Assembly (NCBI RefSeq): GCF_001429765.1
Contig: NZ_LMJB01000008.1
Coordinates: 188,835-252,834, forward strand
Origin: Flavobacterium sp. Root901
Lineage (GTDB): Bacteria; Bacteroidota; Bacteroidia; Flavobacteriales; Flavobacteriaceae
Length of the DNA stretch: 64,000 bases
Direction of reading: 5' to 3'
The position numbers and the translations under genes were made by a program. The notes beneath the pieces were generated by a model. It searched no databases. It had not been told where the DNA came from and was given only the letters and a program-made list of their open reading frames with translations. Positions 35,811 to 43,659 of this stretch are shown here, piece after piece; position 1 is the stretch's first letter, and every line of letters begins with the position of its first letter.

Positions 35811-36956
35811 TTATTTAAATGGATTGCGTTCCTGCCATTCTGTTTTTGGTTCCAGATAATTAAAAAATCTCGCAATATTGTGATTGATTAGAGCATTGCT
35901 ATGCGTAATTAATCCGTACATTTTTACGGGTTTTGCGCCAACAGAGCTTTTGATTTCCAGAGCAGTTCTGGCAAAAACAATTTCTTTAAATCCTTTTTTG
36001 ACAGAATAAGCAATCATGTCGTAGAGCATATTTAGATAAAGCATTTTTTCACGCTGAATACTTTCGTCATAACCTAGAAAATATGTGTCCATAACTTCGC
36101 CATTTTTTATGAGTGTATTAAAACCAATTAGTTTTTCATCTAGAAAATAACCATAAAGTAAAAAGTCATCTTTCATGATTTCTTTAAAAAAACTAAAATG
36201 ATTTCTGGCTAAGAAAAAAGTATTGAAAGGCGCATTTTTGGCAACATGAAAATATAAATCGTAAATATCATCTTCATATTTTCGAATGTCAGATAAAGAC
36301 ATTTGCTGTTTTTGAATGCCTTCAGATTTTTTGCGGGCACGTTTGTATTGATCCCGATATTTTTTGGATAAAGCGTCAATATAATCCTGTTCACTTTTCC
36401 AGTTTTCTTTGATTTCGAAAACCATATTGGGCTGTATAGAAAACGTATAATTGTTTTTAAATTCAGCTTGCAGAGGTTTAATCTCCTGTGCGGTAAAATC
36501 TTTTATACTGGTTATATGAACTTTTTTTCCACTTTCTTTTAAAACCTTTTTTAACTGATTTATTGCTTTGTGAAGTGTTTTGAATGCTTTTGATTCGATT
36601 ACATTTTTGTCAAAAATAAAAGCATTTTGTCCGGTTAACATATTGTTTCCCACAAATAATACATGAGAAGCAAAATTCTTTAGAGCAAAATTACGAACGG
36701 ATGTTTTTAAGCATTGATCGCGTTCTCCAAAAGATTCCAGCTTTTCGGCAAATAAAAATTGAGTTAAAACAATTCCTGTGAGTTTATCTTCTGCAAAAAT
36801 TCCGATAAAATGACAAATCATATTTACAGGACAGGAATTTTCCAGTACTTCAAGATATTCCCGTGTTAAAAAGACATTCCTTACGGCCAGCGAATTCCAC
36901 TCCAGAGGAAGTAACGATGCGCTGTTATAGATTTGAAAAGAATAAGTTGTATTCAA
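35811..36956 (-). CDS. GNAT/FemAB-like acetyltransferase (Acetyltransf_6 type)
   Basis: A 381-residue protein. The N-terminal half is poorly recognisable, while the second half shows a FemAB/GNAT fold: SQPNMVFEI-like strand (FSIQPNMVFEI), a basic helix with KYRDQYKRARKKSEG, FFLARNHFSFFKEIM, FLLYGYFLDEKLIGFNTLI and the MDTYFLGYDES loop. It has no signal peptide or membrane segment. Such proteins transfer acyl or aminoacyl groups and often act in cell-envelope or polymer synthesis, but the substrate is unknown. Confidence 0.75.
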   Translation of the reverse strand: MNTTYSFQIYNSASLLPLEWNSLAVRNVFLTREYLEVLENSCPVNMICHFIGIFAEDKLTGIVLTQFLFAEKLESFGERDQCLKTSVRNFALKNFASHVLFVGNNMLTGQNAFIFDKNVIESKAFKTLHKAINQLKKVLKESGKKVHITSIKDFTAQEIKPLQAEFKNNYTFSIQPNMVFEIKENWKSEQDYIDALSKKYRDQYKRARKKSEGIQKQQMSLSDIRKYEDDIYDLYFHVAKNAPFNTFFLARNHFSFFKEIMKDDFLLYGYFLDEKLIGFNTLIKNGEVMDTYFLGYDESIQREKMLYLNMLYDMIAYSVKKGFKEIVFARTALEIKSSVGAKPVKMYGLITHSNALINHNIARFFNYLEPKTEWQERNPFK

Positions 36957-37025
36957 AAGTCTGAGCTAATTTCTTCAAAATTAGATAATATTTATAATAA
37001 CTTTTTTTCTTTAAGTTATTATTAA

Positions 37026-37059
37026 GAAAAACCCGTTTGAGTTTTTGGTTTCAAACGGG
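37026..37059 (-). terminator. Terminator of the DUF1761 gene
   Basis: Stem CCCGTTTGA/TCAAACGGG (37032-37040 and 37051-37059) with an A run (minus-strand T tail), about 17 bp after the DUF1761 stop. Confidence 0.85.
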
Positions 37060-37075
37060 CCTGTATGTTTGTAAT

Positions 37076-37564
37076 TTATGCAAAAGCACAGACAATTCCG
37101 CCCATCAAAGTAAGCGTAAGTGCCCAGTAACCTGCATGAATAAAAATGTATTTCCATGATTTTCTTTCGAATAAACCATTGATGCCTACAATTGGCAAAG
37201 CAAAAAACAAACCTGAGATAAAACCGTGTAATGCTCCATGTTTAAAGGTGCGGTAAGCATTTCCATAATCAGCCATAAAAGCGGCAAAAGAAGGTTTTGC
37301 GGCATCTATTAAAGGCGGTCCGCCAACCATTCCCACTGCTCCCGATTGATGAATAGTTAATGACATCAGCGTCATAGTGATCATTAAAGAGAAAATATAC
37401 GTAAAGCCAAAAATCTTGAGCATACTTCCTTTTTTTAAATCTTCTTCAGTGAAATTGTTTTCTCTCATCCAGATTGTTCCAAATACTTTTGGATGATACC
37501 AGGCAAAGCCAACAAGAAGGGTTACAACTGCGGCGGCCAGCAATGCGTAAAAGTTAATTTCCAT
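37076..37564 (-). CDS. DUF1761 family membrane protein
   Basis: A 162-residue inner-membrane protein with four hydrophobic helices: ALLAAAVVTLLVGFAWYHPK, IFGFTYIFSLMITMTLMSL, FISGLFFALPIVGINGLFE and YIFIHAGYWALTLTLMGGI. The pattern near the start, GFAWYHPKVFGTIWMRENNFTE, is the DUF1761 signature. The role is unknown. It stands alone, with a strong terminator. Confidence 0.85.
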   Translation of the reverse strand: MEINFYALLAAAVVTLLVGFAWYHPKVFGTIWMRENNFTEEDLKKGSMLKIFGFTYIFSLMITMTLMSLTIHQSGAVGMVGGPPLIDAAKPSFAAFMADYGNAYRTFKHGALHGFISGLFFALPIVGINGLFERKSWKYIFIHAGYWALTLTLMGGIVCAFA

Positions 37565-37746
37565 ACTATTAGGTTTTTTGTAATTAGTTGTTTCAAAAAT
37601 AGTTAAAAAACTATAACGATTTCGATATTTTTATAAAGAAGAAAAGTATTATATATTTTTTACTTATTAACACTTTATCGACATAATGTGCTTTATATCT
37701 AGTAATTACCTAATTTTGATACCAGAAAAAATACCCCAAATCTGTT

Positions 37747-38604
37747 ATGAAAAGCTTTGCAGCACTTTTTTTAGCACTTGTTTTTTCTCTAAATACTTTT
37801 GCAGACACTGTTTCAGAGAAGGAGAAAAACGCGCTGATAAAATTATATTATGCGACGAATGGTTCGCAGTGGAAAATAAATTGGGACCTGTCACAGCCGG
37901 TTTCAACCTGGTATGGAGTTCGTACCGAAAAAGGAAAAGTAAAATCCCTTGCTTTATCTGATAATAATCTACAGGGTGAACTTCCCCAGGAGTTTTTCGA
38001 ACTTGTAAATTTGGTTACGATTGATCTTCATAAAAACAATCTTCGAGGACAGTTATCAAATTCAGTAAGCAATTTTAGAGAATTAGAATCTCTGAATATT
38101 TCTAATAATCAATTTACCGGAGTAATCCCAACAGCTATTTGCGATTTAAAAAAGCTAAAAGATTTAGAACTTTTTAAAAATGATATTTCAGGAGAAATTC
38201 CGGCAGAGATTGGAAAGCTAAACCAATTAGAAATTCTTTGTTTATTTGAAAATAAGATTGAAGGCACACTGCCAGTTTCTTTATATAAGATTTCAACTTT
38301 AAAAATTTTACTTTTAAATGATAACAAATTATCAGGAAGTTTAAGTTCTGATGTTTTGAATTTTAATGATTTAGAAAACTTAAGTTTATGTAATAACAGT
38401 TTTGAAGGAAGTATTCCGAAAGAAATTGAAAAACTTTCTAATTTATCTGAAATGAATCTTTCCTATAATAAATTTAAAGGATCGGCTTCAAGAAAAATGA
38501 TTTTGTTAGATGCCTTGAATATGACAATGTTAGATGAAAATGGAAATCTGTTTTTATTGGATGTTAACGAAGAAGGCAAGTCTGAAAACAGTATTCTGAA
38601 TTAA
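37747..38604 (+). CDS. Exported leucine-rich repeat protein
   Basis: A 285-residue secreted protein: signal peptide MKSFAALFLALVFSLNTFA, a short cap domain (LIKLYYATNGSQWKINWDLS, W-rich) and then about eight leucine-rich repeats of the plant-specific type (LSDNNLQGELPQEFFEL, LHKNNLRGQLS, ISNNQFTGVIPTAI, LFKNDISGEIPAEIG, LFENKIEGTLP, LNDNKLSGSLS). Such proteins usually bind other proteins on the cell surface. No type IX sorting domain is visible at the C-terminus, so it may stay periplasmic or be exported otherwise. Confidence 0.9.
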   Translation: MKSFAALFLALVFSLNTFADTVSEKEKNALIKLYYATNGSQWKINWDLSQPVSTWYGVRTEKGKVKSLALSDNNLQGELPQEFFELVNLVTIDLHKNNLRGQLSNSVSNFRELESLNISNNQFTGVIPTAICDLKKLKDLELFKNDISGEIPAEIGKLNQLEILCLFENKIEGTLPVSLYKISTLKILLLNDNKLSGSLSSDVLNFNDLENLSLCNNSFEGSIPKEIEKLSNLSEMNLSYNKFKGSASRKMILLDALNMTMLDENGNLFLLDVNEEGKSENSILN

Positions 38605-38762
38605 ACTTACTTTTTCAGTATTTTGATTTATCAAAGTTGTTTAACTTTGTATGAATAAATTTTAGTGTAAGTCTTTAGGAAAAAGATTTTTTTTATAACT
38701 TTAAATTAGATTCAATTTCTAAAAAGACAAAACAAAAACATTAACCTTTTTACTATAAAATT

Positions 38763-39068
38763 ATGACACTACAATATCAAGGTGAACAATACGGAAAATC
38801 GACTACATTTACCCTAAGAATTATTGGTAACAATCTATCAAAAAGCAGTTCTAACTACCAAATTGATCTTTTAGTCGGCGACAAAAAAGTACCAACTTTT
38901 ACAAGTGAAATCCACCAAAGTCTTTCAAATTGCTTAAAAGAAATTTATTTATTTAGAAAATACAACGGAATCAAATTTGACGAATCTTCAGAGAAAATTG
39001 TTTCTCTGTATGTTCCTTATGACAGGGTTTTGTTTAATTATAATAAATATGCTTTGTTTAGAGCTTAG
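38763..39068 (+). CDS. Hypothetical protein
   Basis: A 101-residue product (MTLQYQGEQYGKSTTFTLRI) without signal peptide, membrane segment or motif I recognise. It looks like a small alpha/beta protein with the pattern FDESSEKIVSLYVPYDRVLFNYN. A clean terminator follows at 39098-39126, which supports it as a real transcription unit. Confidence 0.65.
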   Translation: MTLQYQGEQYGKSTTFTLRIIGNNLSKSSSNYQIDLLVGDKKVPTFTSEIHQSLSNCLKEIYLFRKYNGIKFDESSEKIVSLYVPYDRVLFNYNKYALFRA

Positions 39069-39097
39069 GTCATTATTTTATCGAAATATATTTATAT

Positions 39098-39126
39098 AAC
39101 CGTCCCTTTTTTAGGGACGGTTTTTA
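39098..39126 (+). terminator. Terminator of the 38763-39068 gene
   Basis: Stem AACCGTCCCT/AGGGACGGTT with a T5 tail, 30 bp after the stop. Confidence 0.9.
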
Positions 39127-39400
39127 TTTGTTTAGATTTATGCTATTAAAGATATCGTAATGCATCAGATCTGTTTGGCTATAAGTATGAAGACAAAGTC
39201 TAGTAATTAAGATATATGTCCAAGAGAATGAGGGAAAACTATAGTTGAAAATTATATGTATATCTAACTTATAAAATAGATATAAAACAGAATATTCCAT
39301 TAATTAAAGAAGGTTTCGGAATATGAAGCACTGAAAATATCAGTCGCAACATTATTAAAAGAATAGTTTCAATTACATAAAAATCTCAATATCTTTTATA

Positions 39401-39432
39401 AAAAAAAGCTCCAGAGAAATCTGAAGCTTTTT
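39401..39432 (-). terminator. tRNA-Glu terminator (GCTCCAGA-type, copy 1)
   Basis: AAAAAGCTCCAGA and TCTGAAGCTTTTT form a stem; on the minus strand the T tail points away from tRNA-Glu. Near-identical hairpins occur at 39845-39875 and 42594-42621. Confidence 0.85.
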
Positions 39433-39440
39433 GTTTTTAG

Positions 39441-39512
39441 TAGTCCGTGGGGGAATCGAACCCCCCTTACCAGGATGAAAACCTGGCGTCCTAACCGATA
39501 GACGAACGGACC
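39441..39512 (-). tRNA. tRNA-Glu (UUC)
   Basis: The reverse complement starts GGTCCGTTCGTCTATCGGTT and folds into a cloverleaf: anticodon stem CCAGG/CCTGG around the loop TTTTCAT with anticodon TTC, T-arm GGGGGTTCGATTCCCCC, and an acceptor ending ACGGACT plus discriminator A. CCA is not encoded. Confidence 0.95.
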
Positions 39513-39844
39513 TGTTTCCTTAATGCGGGCGCAAAATTGCAATTAATTTTAGAAAAACACAAAAATAATTAGATAAACTTTTTTGGTTTTTCTGAGGGAA
39601 TATCAGATGAGCGGAAGCTTAATCATAATCTAATTTAGCTAAGTACAATGTATTTGTTTGATTGATAATTGATTGTCTTGGTCGTGCAAAAACAAATTGA
39701 GATATTTTTTTCTTTTTATTAAAATGAAAAAATTTCAGCAAAATTTAATTTTTTTAGTTTTGAAAGAATATTCTTTTGTCTAATTGAAGTTTTTTGAAAA
39801 ACGCTTTTTAATTTTTGATTTGACAACTGCTAAACTAATTCAAA
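39513..39844. other. Non-coding AT-rich spacer between tRNA loci
   Basis: About 330 bp without open frames or clear repeats, running from the 5' end of tRNA-Glu to the terminator of the tRNA remnant. Confidence 0.5.
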
Positions 39845-39875
39845 TAAAAAAAGCTCCAGATTTCTCTGAAGCTTT
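39845..39875 (-). terminator. GCTCCAGA-type hairpin, copy 2, beyond the tRNA remnant
   Basis: AAAAAAGCTCCAGA-TTTC-TCTGAAGCTTT, positioned as a tRNA terminator on the minus strand although the tRNA before it is broken. This indicates that a complete tRNA unit once stood here. Confidence 0.75.
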
Positions 39876-39881
39876 ACTTAA

Positions 39882-39936
39882 TAGCGGGAACAGGACTCGA
39901 ACCTGTGTCCGCCGCGGCGGATATGAACCCGTTAAA
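39882..39936 (-). pseudogene. tRNA 3'-end remnant (T-arm plus acceptor strand)
   Basis: The 26 bp at 39882-39907 are identical to the 3' end of tRNA-fMet at 40249-40274 (T-arm ACAGGTTCGAGTCCTGT and TCCCGCTA). The upstream part has no anticodon arm and instead carries the palindrome TCCGCCGCGGCGGA (about 39908-39921). It cannot fold as a full tRNA. It abuts the stop codon of a broken GIY-YIG gene and may be an attachment-site-like duplication. Confidence 0.75.
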
Positions 39937-40191
39937 CTATAATTTAAAAATGAGCTCTTTAATAAATTCTCTTCCTGTTCCTGTTTTGAGATATTTTTCT
40001 TTTTTCATGGCTTACGATTTTGAAGAAAAGGATTCTACATAAATTACTTCCCAAGGTCTAAACTTTATAGTATATCCATTTGTTTCCAGAAAATTATGAG
40101 ATTTGAATCTTTCGATTAAATTAGAAGTAAATCCGGTATAGGTTTTTTTGAATTTTTGGGAATAAAGAATATAAACTACAAATTCATTCAT
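39937..40191 (-). pseudogene. GIY-YIG endonuclease domain gene with an in-frame stop
   Basis: The minus strand encodes MNEFVVYILYSQKFKKTYTG then FTSNLIERFKSHN, KFRPWEVIYVESFSSKS, a single-domain URI-type GIY-YIG nuclease (VYILYS and TYTGFTSNLIERF are the GIY-YIG signature). After 59 codons a TAA (40014-40012) interrupts the frame, and the same frame continues as AMKKEKYLKTGTGREFIKEL to a TAG at 39937. The family normally has Glu there (a GAA to TAA change), giving an intact length of 84 residues. The predicted catalytic glutamate and the C-terminal lysine motif would be in the lost part. It lies between tRNA-fMet and a tRNA 3' remnant. Confidence 0.85.
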
Positions 40192-40208
40192 ATAGTAAGT
40201 ATTACAAA

Positions 40209-40243
40209 CAAAAAAACACCAGCTTTTTCAAGGTGGTGTTTTT
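40209..40243 (-). terminator. tRNA-fMet terminator
   Basis: A ten-bp stem AAAAACACCA/TGGTGTTTTT just beyond the 3' end of tRNA-fMet, with an A-rich flank giving a T tail on the minus strand. Confidence 0.8.
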
Positions 40244-40248
40244 CTTAG

Positions 40249-40321
40249 TAGCGGGAACAGGACTCGAACCTGTGACCTTCGGGTTATGAGCCCGACGAGC
40301 TGCCTACTGCTCTATCCCGCG
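40249..40321 (-). tRNA. Initiator tRNA-fMet (CAU)
   Basis: The reverse complement begins CGCGGGATAGAGCAG and carries the anticodon arm TCGGGCTCATAACCCGA with anticodon CAT. The three consecutive G-C pairs in the anticodon stem and an unpaired first base (C1 against U72) mark it as an initiator rather than elongator tRNA. The T-arm is ACAGGTTCGAGTCCTGT, the 3' end TCCCGCTA, and CCA is not encoded. Confidence 0.92.
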
Positions 40322-40447
40322 ATGTTTCGGGTGCAAAGATAAGCACTAAATACTGTTATCCAAAGAAATTAAGGAAATATTTTTCTTAAACTATTCTTAA
40401 TTGTAATATTTTGATATTGAATCGAATATGATGTTGTGTTTTTTAAA

Positions 40448-40972
40448 TTAAACTTTATAATCCAATAATTCTGAATAGGGATTAGTTTTTAAACCTAATA
40501 ATCTGCCAAAAGCCGGCTCGGTTTTGTATCCGTTTCGTTTGAGTTTTATGATTTCTAAACGAAAGTTTTCGCCTTTTGCTTCTAGAATCTCATGTTCAAT
40601 AATCATATGTTTATAAGCGTTTTGATCTTTGGTTGGAATATTTTGCCCAAAAATTTCAATTTCAAAATGTTCTATTTTAAAATTAGCAATTACAGATTCA
40701 TATTGATTAATATTAGTTTCCCGAATTTTAAATTCGGTTTTATTCCCAAATGAAGAAGAAACTTTAGAAATAAATTCAGGCTTGTTTTTCCAATAACAAA
40801 TAATATCCAGATCGCTGTTTTCGATATCGATATTAATTGGGATTGTGCCGGCCAAAATTGGATTAAACTCAGAAAGAACTTCAAAAACCTTATTTTGAAT
40901 TAAGGTTTCGTAAGCCCGAATTTGTTTAGGATTTCCGGTTTTTAAATATTCAATACTGCTGAAATCGATCAT
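40448..40972 (-). CDS. DUF4269 family protein (nucleotidyltransferase-like)
   Basis: A 174-residue cytosolic protein. GTIPINIDIENSDLDIICYW near residue 42 resembles the GS-x10-D-x-D core of the nucleotidyltransferase fold, with aspartates in SDLDI. The C-terminal PAFGRLLGL segment and overall length fit DUF4269. Function unknown. Its ATG shares one base with the stop of the upstream glycosyltransferase gene, so the two are coupled. Confidence 0.85.
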   Translation of the reverse strand: MIDFSSIEYLKTGNPKQIRAYETLIQNKVFEVLSEFNPILAGTIPINIDIENSDLDIICYWKNKPEFISKVSSSFGNKTEFKIRETNINQYESVIANFKIEHFEIEIFGQNIPTKDQNAYKHMIIEHEILEAKGENFRLEIIKLKRNGYKTEPAFGRLLGLKTNPYSELLDYKV

Positions 40973-42483
40973 TAATTTTCGTAATTTTTTTCTTCTTTGA
41001 TTTCCTCTTCAAGTCTTTTGTTGATGTTGATTTTGGCTTTGGTAAAAACAAAAATTGTAGTTCCGTATTCACGTGCATATTTATTTGTGATTCCACCCCC
41101 AATAAAAGCAGATTCAAAAAATGGACTTGTCTCCTTAAATTCATTGCTGTTTTCTTCAAATTCTTTAATCCGAATCAAGTTTGTATAATACAGATTCAAA
41201 TTAAACCAATTTATATAATCGGCATTAAAAGAAACCGCTTTAATTCCTTTTTTTGTGTAATAATTTATGGCCCCGGCCTGCCCGTAATTATCGCAAAGTA
41301 CCAAAGTGTTTTCAGATTTTGGAAATAAGCCATAAACAGAATCTGTTTTTCTTGCAAGTTCTTTCCATCCCAGCATATCAGCAAAATCTTGTGATAAGTT
41401 ATGTTCTTTTCCATCTTCCCAGCGATGAGTTTCCAGTTTTTCTGCAACGATTTTTTCGGGACTTTTATTTGGAAAAGCAAGGAAATACATCGGAATAAAA
41501 AATAATAACGGCAGCGCAATAAATACTGGTTTTAAAAAACGTTTCCAGCCATTTTGCAAAACATCTGAAAGATAAACTGAACCAAAGGCAATATAAATAG
41601 GGTACAAACCAATTGCGTAGTACGCTTTTGCTTTAAAATATAAAAAGACAATTAGAGTAAAGACCATCGAAGCAAAGAAAAATTTGAATTTTTCGAATGG
41701 TTTATAAAAAAGCAAAGCATAAAAAGAGGAAAGAATAACAAAAAATCCGCCAATGAAAAATAGAACCTGTTCTTTTGCAAACTCAGCGCGGTCTACATTT
41801 ACTAATTGTGTTTCTGCTAATTCTTTCATATGATGTACAATTGGGAAATGATTGTTGTACTGCCATAATAAATTCGGCAGAATCAATAATAATCCCAAAA
41901 TCAAAGCAAAATATAGTTTCTTCTCAACAAATATTTTTCTATGTTTAGAAAGTATAAGTGCAGGTAAAAGTCCGATTAAAAGAAAAAGAATATTGTATTT
42001 ATTTAAAAACCCAAAAGCAAAAACAACAGCGCCGATGTAAAACCATTTTGGTCTTTCTGTTACAATATATTGAATTAGAATATAATAAAATGTTGTCCAG
42101 CATAAAACATCAAATGAATTTGGCTGATATAACATGTTGATTCTTAATAATGATGAAAATACTATACAAAGTGCACTTAAAATTAGTGCATAAAGATTTC
42201 CTTTTAAAGTCTCAACAGTTTTCCAGACAACTAAAAGTGTCAATGCGCCAAAAAGGGCAGAGAAGAACCTGATCCAGAAAACAGAGTTTCCAAGTAATGC
42301 TATTATGTAAGAAAACCAAGAAGTTACGGGCGGAACCGATAAATAACCCCAGGCTAAATGATTCGCCTGATCGAGATGTAAATATTCGTCTCGCTGCAAA
42401 TCATATTCCGAACTTACAAGAACATATTGCAGAATAAATTTTAAAATAATAAACCCAATTAAAATAAGTAATTTTTTATTCAT
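40972..42483 (-). CDS. Glycosyltransferase family 39-like membrane protein
   Basis: A 503-residue inner-membrane protein with ten or more hydrophobic helices (for example LLILIGFIILKFILQYVLV, FFSALFGALTLLVVWKTV, FALILGLLLILPNLLW). The periplasmic loop after the first helix has SSEYDLQRDEYLHLDQANHL with paired acidic residues, as in GT-C dolichyl-phosphate-mannose/ArnT-type enzymes that move sugars from polyprenyl phosphate. The tail (about 340-500) is soluble. Acceptor and donor are unknown. It precedes DUF4269 in a two-gene operon. Confidence 0.88.
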   Translation of the reverse strand: MNKKLLILIGFIILKFILQYVLVSSEYDLQRDEYLHLDQANHLAWGYLSVPPVTSWFSYIIALLGNSVFWIRFFSALFGALTLLVVWKTVETLKGNLYALILSALCIVFSSLLRINMLYQPNSFDVLCWTTFYYILIQYIVTERPKWFYIGAVVFAFGFLNKYNILFLLIGLLPALILSKHRKIFVEKKLYFALILGLLLILPNLLWQYNNHFPIVHHMKELAETQLVNVDRAEFAKEQVLFFIGGFFVILSSFYALLFYKPFEKFKFFFASMVFTLIVFLYFKAKAYYAIGLYPIYIAFGSVYLSDVLQNGWKRFLKPVFIALPLLFFIPMYFLAFPNKSPEKIVAEKLETHRWEDGKEHNLSQDFADMLGWKELARKTDSVYGLFPKSENTLVLCDNYGQAGAINYYTKKGIKAVSFNADYINWFNLNLYYTNLIRIKEFEENSNEFKETSPFFESAFIGGGITNKYAREYGTTIFVFTKAKININKRLEEEIKEEKNYEN

Positions 42484-42593
42484 GTGGTTTTTTTTGGTTT
42501 TAGAGATAAATGGTTTGATGCCAGTTAATAAACTATAACGAATATAGGATTTATTTTGATTTTTAAAATACCAATAGCTGCTGTTTGAAATAA

Positions 42594-42621
42594 AAAAGCT
42601 CCAGATTTCTCTGAAGCTTTT
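42594..42621 (-). terminator. DUF4494 gene terminator (GCTCCAGA-type, copy 3)
   Basis: AAAAGCTCCAGA-TTTC-TCTGAAGCTTTT, almost the same sequence as the hairpins near the tRNA-Glu gene, placed 8 bp after the DUF4494 stop. Confidence 0.85.
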
Positions 42622-42629
42622 GCTTAATT

Positions 42630-43175
42630 TTATTCCTCTATGGTTTCAAATTCCATGTGGTCGATTATTTCTTCATCTGCTTTTACAGGTTTTGAAGCTT
42701 TAAGAGCATTAAATCTTTCCAGCATTTCGGTCTCTTCTTCTTCGCCGCTGAAATAAGGAAAAACGTCCATAATGGGTGATTCAGAAATCGCAGGGATCGA
42801 ATATTCTCCCATTGTGTTTTTCATTACATGAATTGTGTTGTCGAAAGCTTCTCTGACATCATTTGCCTGAACTAACATGTACATGTTTGATTTTCTTTCC
42901 TTTCCGCTTTCTTCATCGTAAGCAATCAATGATACTTTTGATTTAAACCAGCGATCTGCATTTTCAAACGGGTGAATTTCGGCATAATTAGCGACTTTAA
43001 TATTCGTGATTTTAAATTCTTCACTTATATAAGCGGCCATTTCTTCATTGATTCTTTTTTCGGCTTCTGTATAGGATACTGCGTCTACCAGATAAGGTTC
43101 TGTTAAAACTTTTTGGCCTCCGGTTTCATCTGTTTTTCTATATTTTACTTTGCATTCGTACCAAATTGCGCTCAT
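42630..43175 (-). CDS. DUF4494 family protein
   Basis: A 181-residue cytosolic protein starting MSAIWYECKVKYRKTDETGG and continuing EPYLVDAVSYTEAEKRINEE, FENADRWFKSKVSLIAYDEES and SNMYMLVQANDVREAFDNT, all features of DUF4494, a Bacteroidota family of unknown function. The C-terminal tail is Glu-rich. It has its own terminator. Confidence 0.9.
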   Translation of the reverse strand: MSAIWYECKVKYRKTDETGGQKVLTEPYLVDAVSYTEAEKRINEEMAAYISEEFKITNIKVANYAEIHPFENADRWFKSKVSLIAYDEESGKERKSNMYMLVQANDVREAFDNTIHVMKNTMGEYSIPAISESPIMDVFPYFSGEEEETEMLERFNALKASKPVKADEEIIDHMEFETIEE

Positions 43176-43659
43176 TTTTTTCTGTTTTTTAAGGATGCCA
43201 AAGATAGATTTTAAAGAAAAATAAATGTGAAATTGATGAAATAGATATTCACAATTTGAAGTTGTTTTTTGTAAAGTGTTGATTGATTTGAGATTAAGAT
43301 ATGTGTAAAAAACAGTCTCAAAAATAATTAAGATTTTACGGAAACTATAAACAGCAATTTTTCTAATTATAACCCATAATAAAATACGGAAATTCCGTAA
43401 AAATTATATCCCTAATTCCATAGATTCGTGCTCAAAAATAAGATTTTATTAAGCTCAATGTTGAATGCTATGAATGTGTTTTTAAAGCCTTACAAAAACT
43501 AATCAAATTTGAAATAATTATTTGATTTTCAATGGTTAAAAAACTAAATATATTATAAAGTTTTACCTTACTAAAAAAATAAAAATTTAACATTTAAAAA
43601 TGCATTAATATTGTGTTCAAAATCCGTCTAATTCAATTTTATAATAATTGGCTAATTAT
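43176..43659. other. 484-bp AT-rich region upstream of the Rhs island
   Basis: No open frame. It holds the perfect palindrome TACGGAAATTCCGTA (43385-43399) and a half site TTTTACGGAAA near 43333, possible operator elements. No clear TAnnTTTG box is near the first Rhs gene. Confidence 0.5.
43385..43399. promoter_or_regulatory. 15-bp palindrome, candidate operator
   Basis: TACGGAAATTCCGTA is a perfect palindrome with a related half site (TTTTACGGAAA) about 50 bp upstream. It lies 260 bp before the first Rhs-island gene. No regulator gene is adjacent, so the function is inferred only from symmetry. Confidence 0.35.

Larger units (their letters stand above)
39069..39440. other. 372-bp non-coding stretch
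   Basis: Begins with the terminator at 39098-39126 and ends with the tRNA-Glu terminator at 39401-39432. Between them no open frame or repeat is evident. A short stretch near 39160 translates as SDLFGYKYEDK, faintly like an Rhs motif, but it is too short to interpret. Confidence 0.5.

Noticed and set aside
39130..39400. Rhs-like trace FGYKYEDK in the gap before tRNA-Glu
   Set aside because: Only about ten residues, with stops nearby; not enough to call a remnant.
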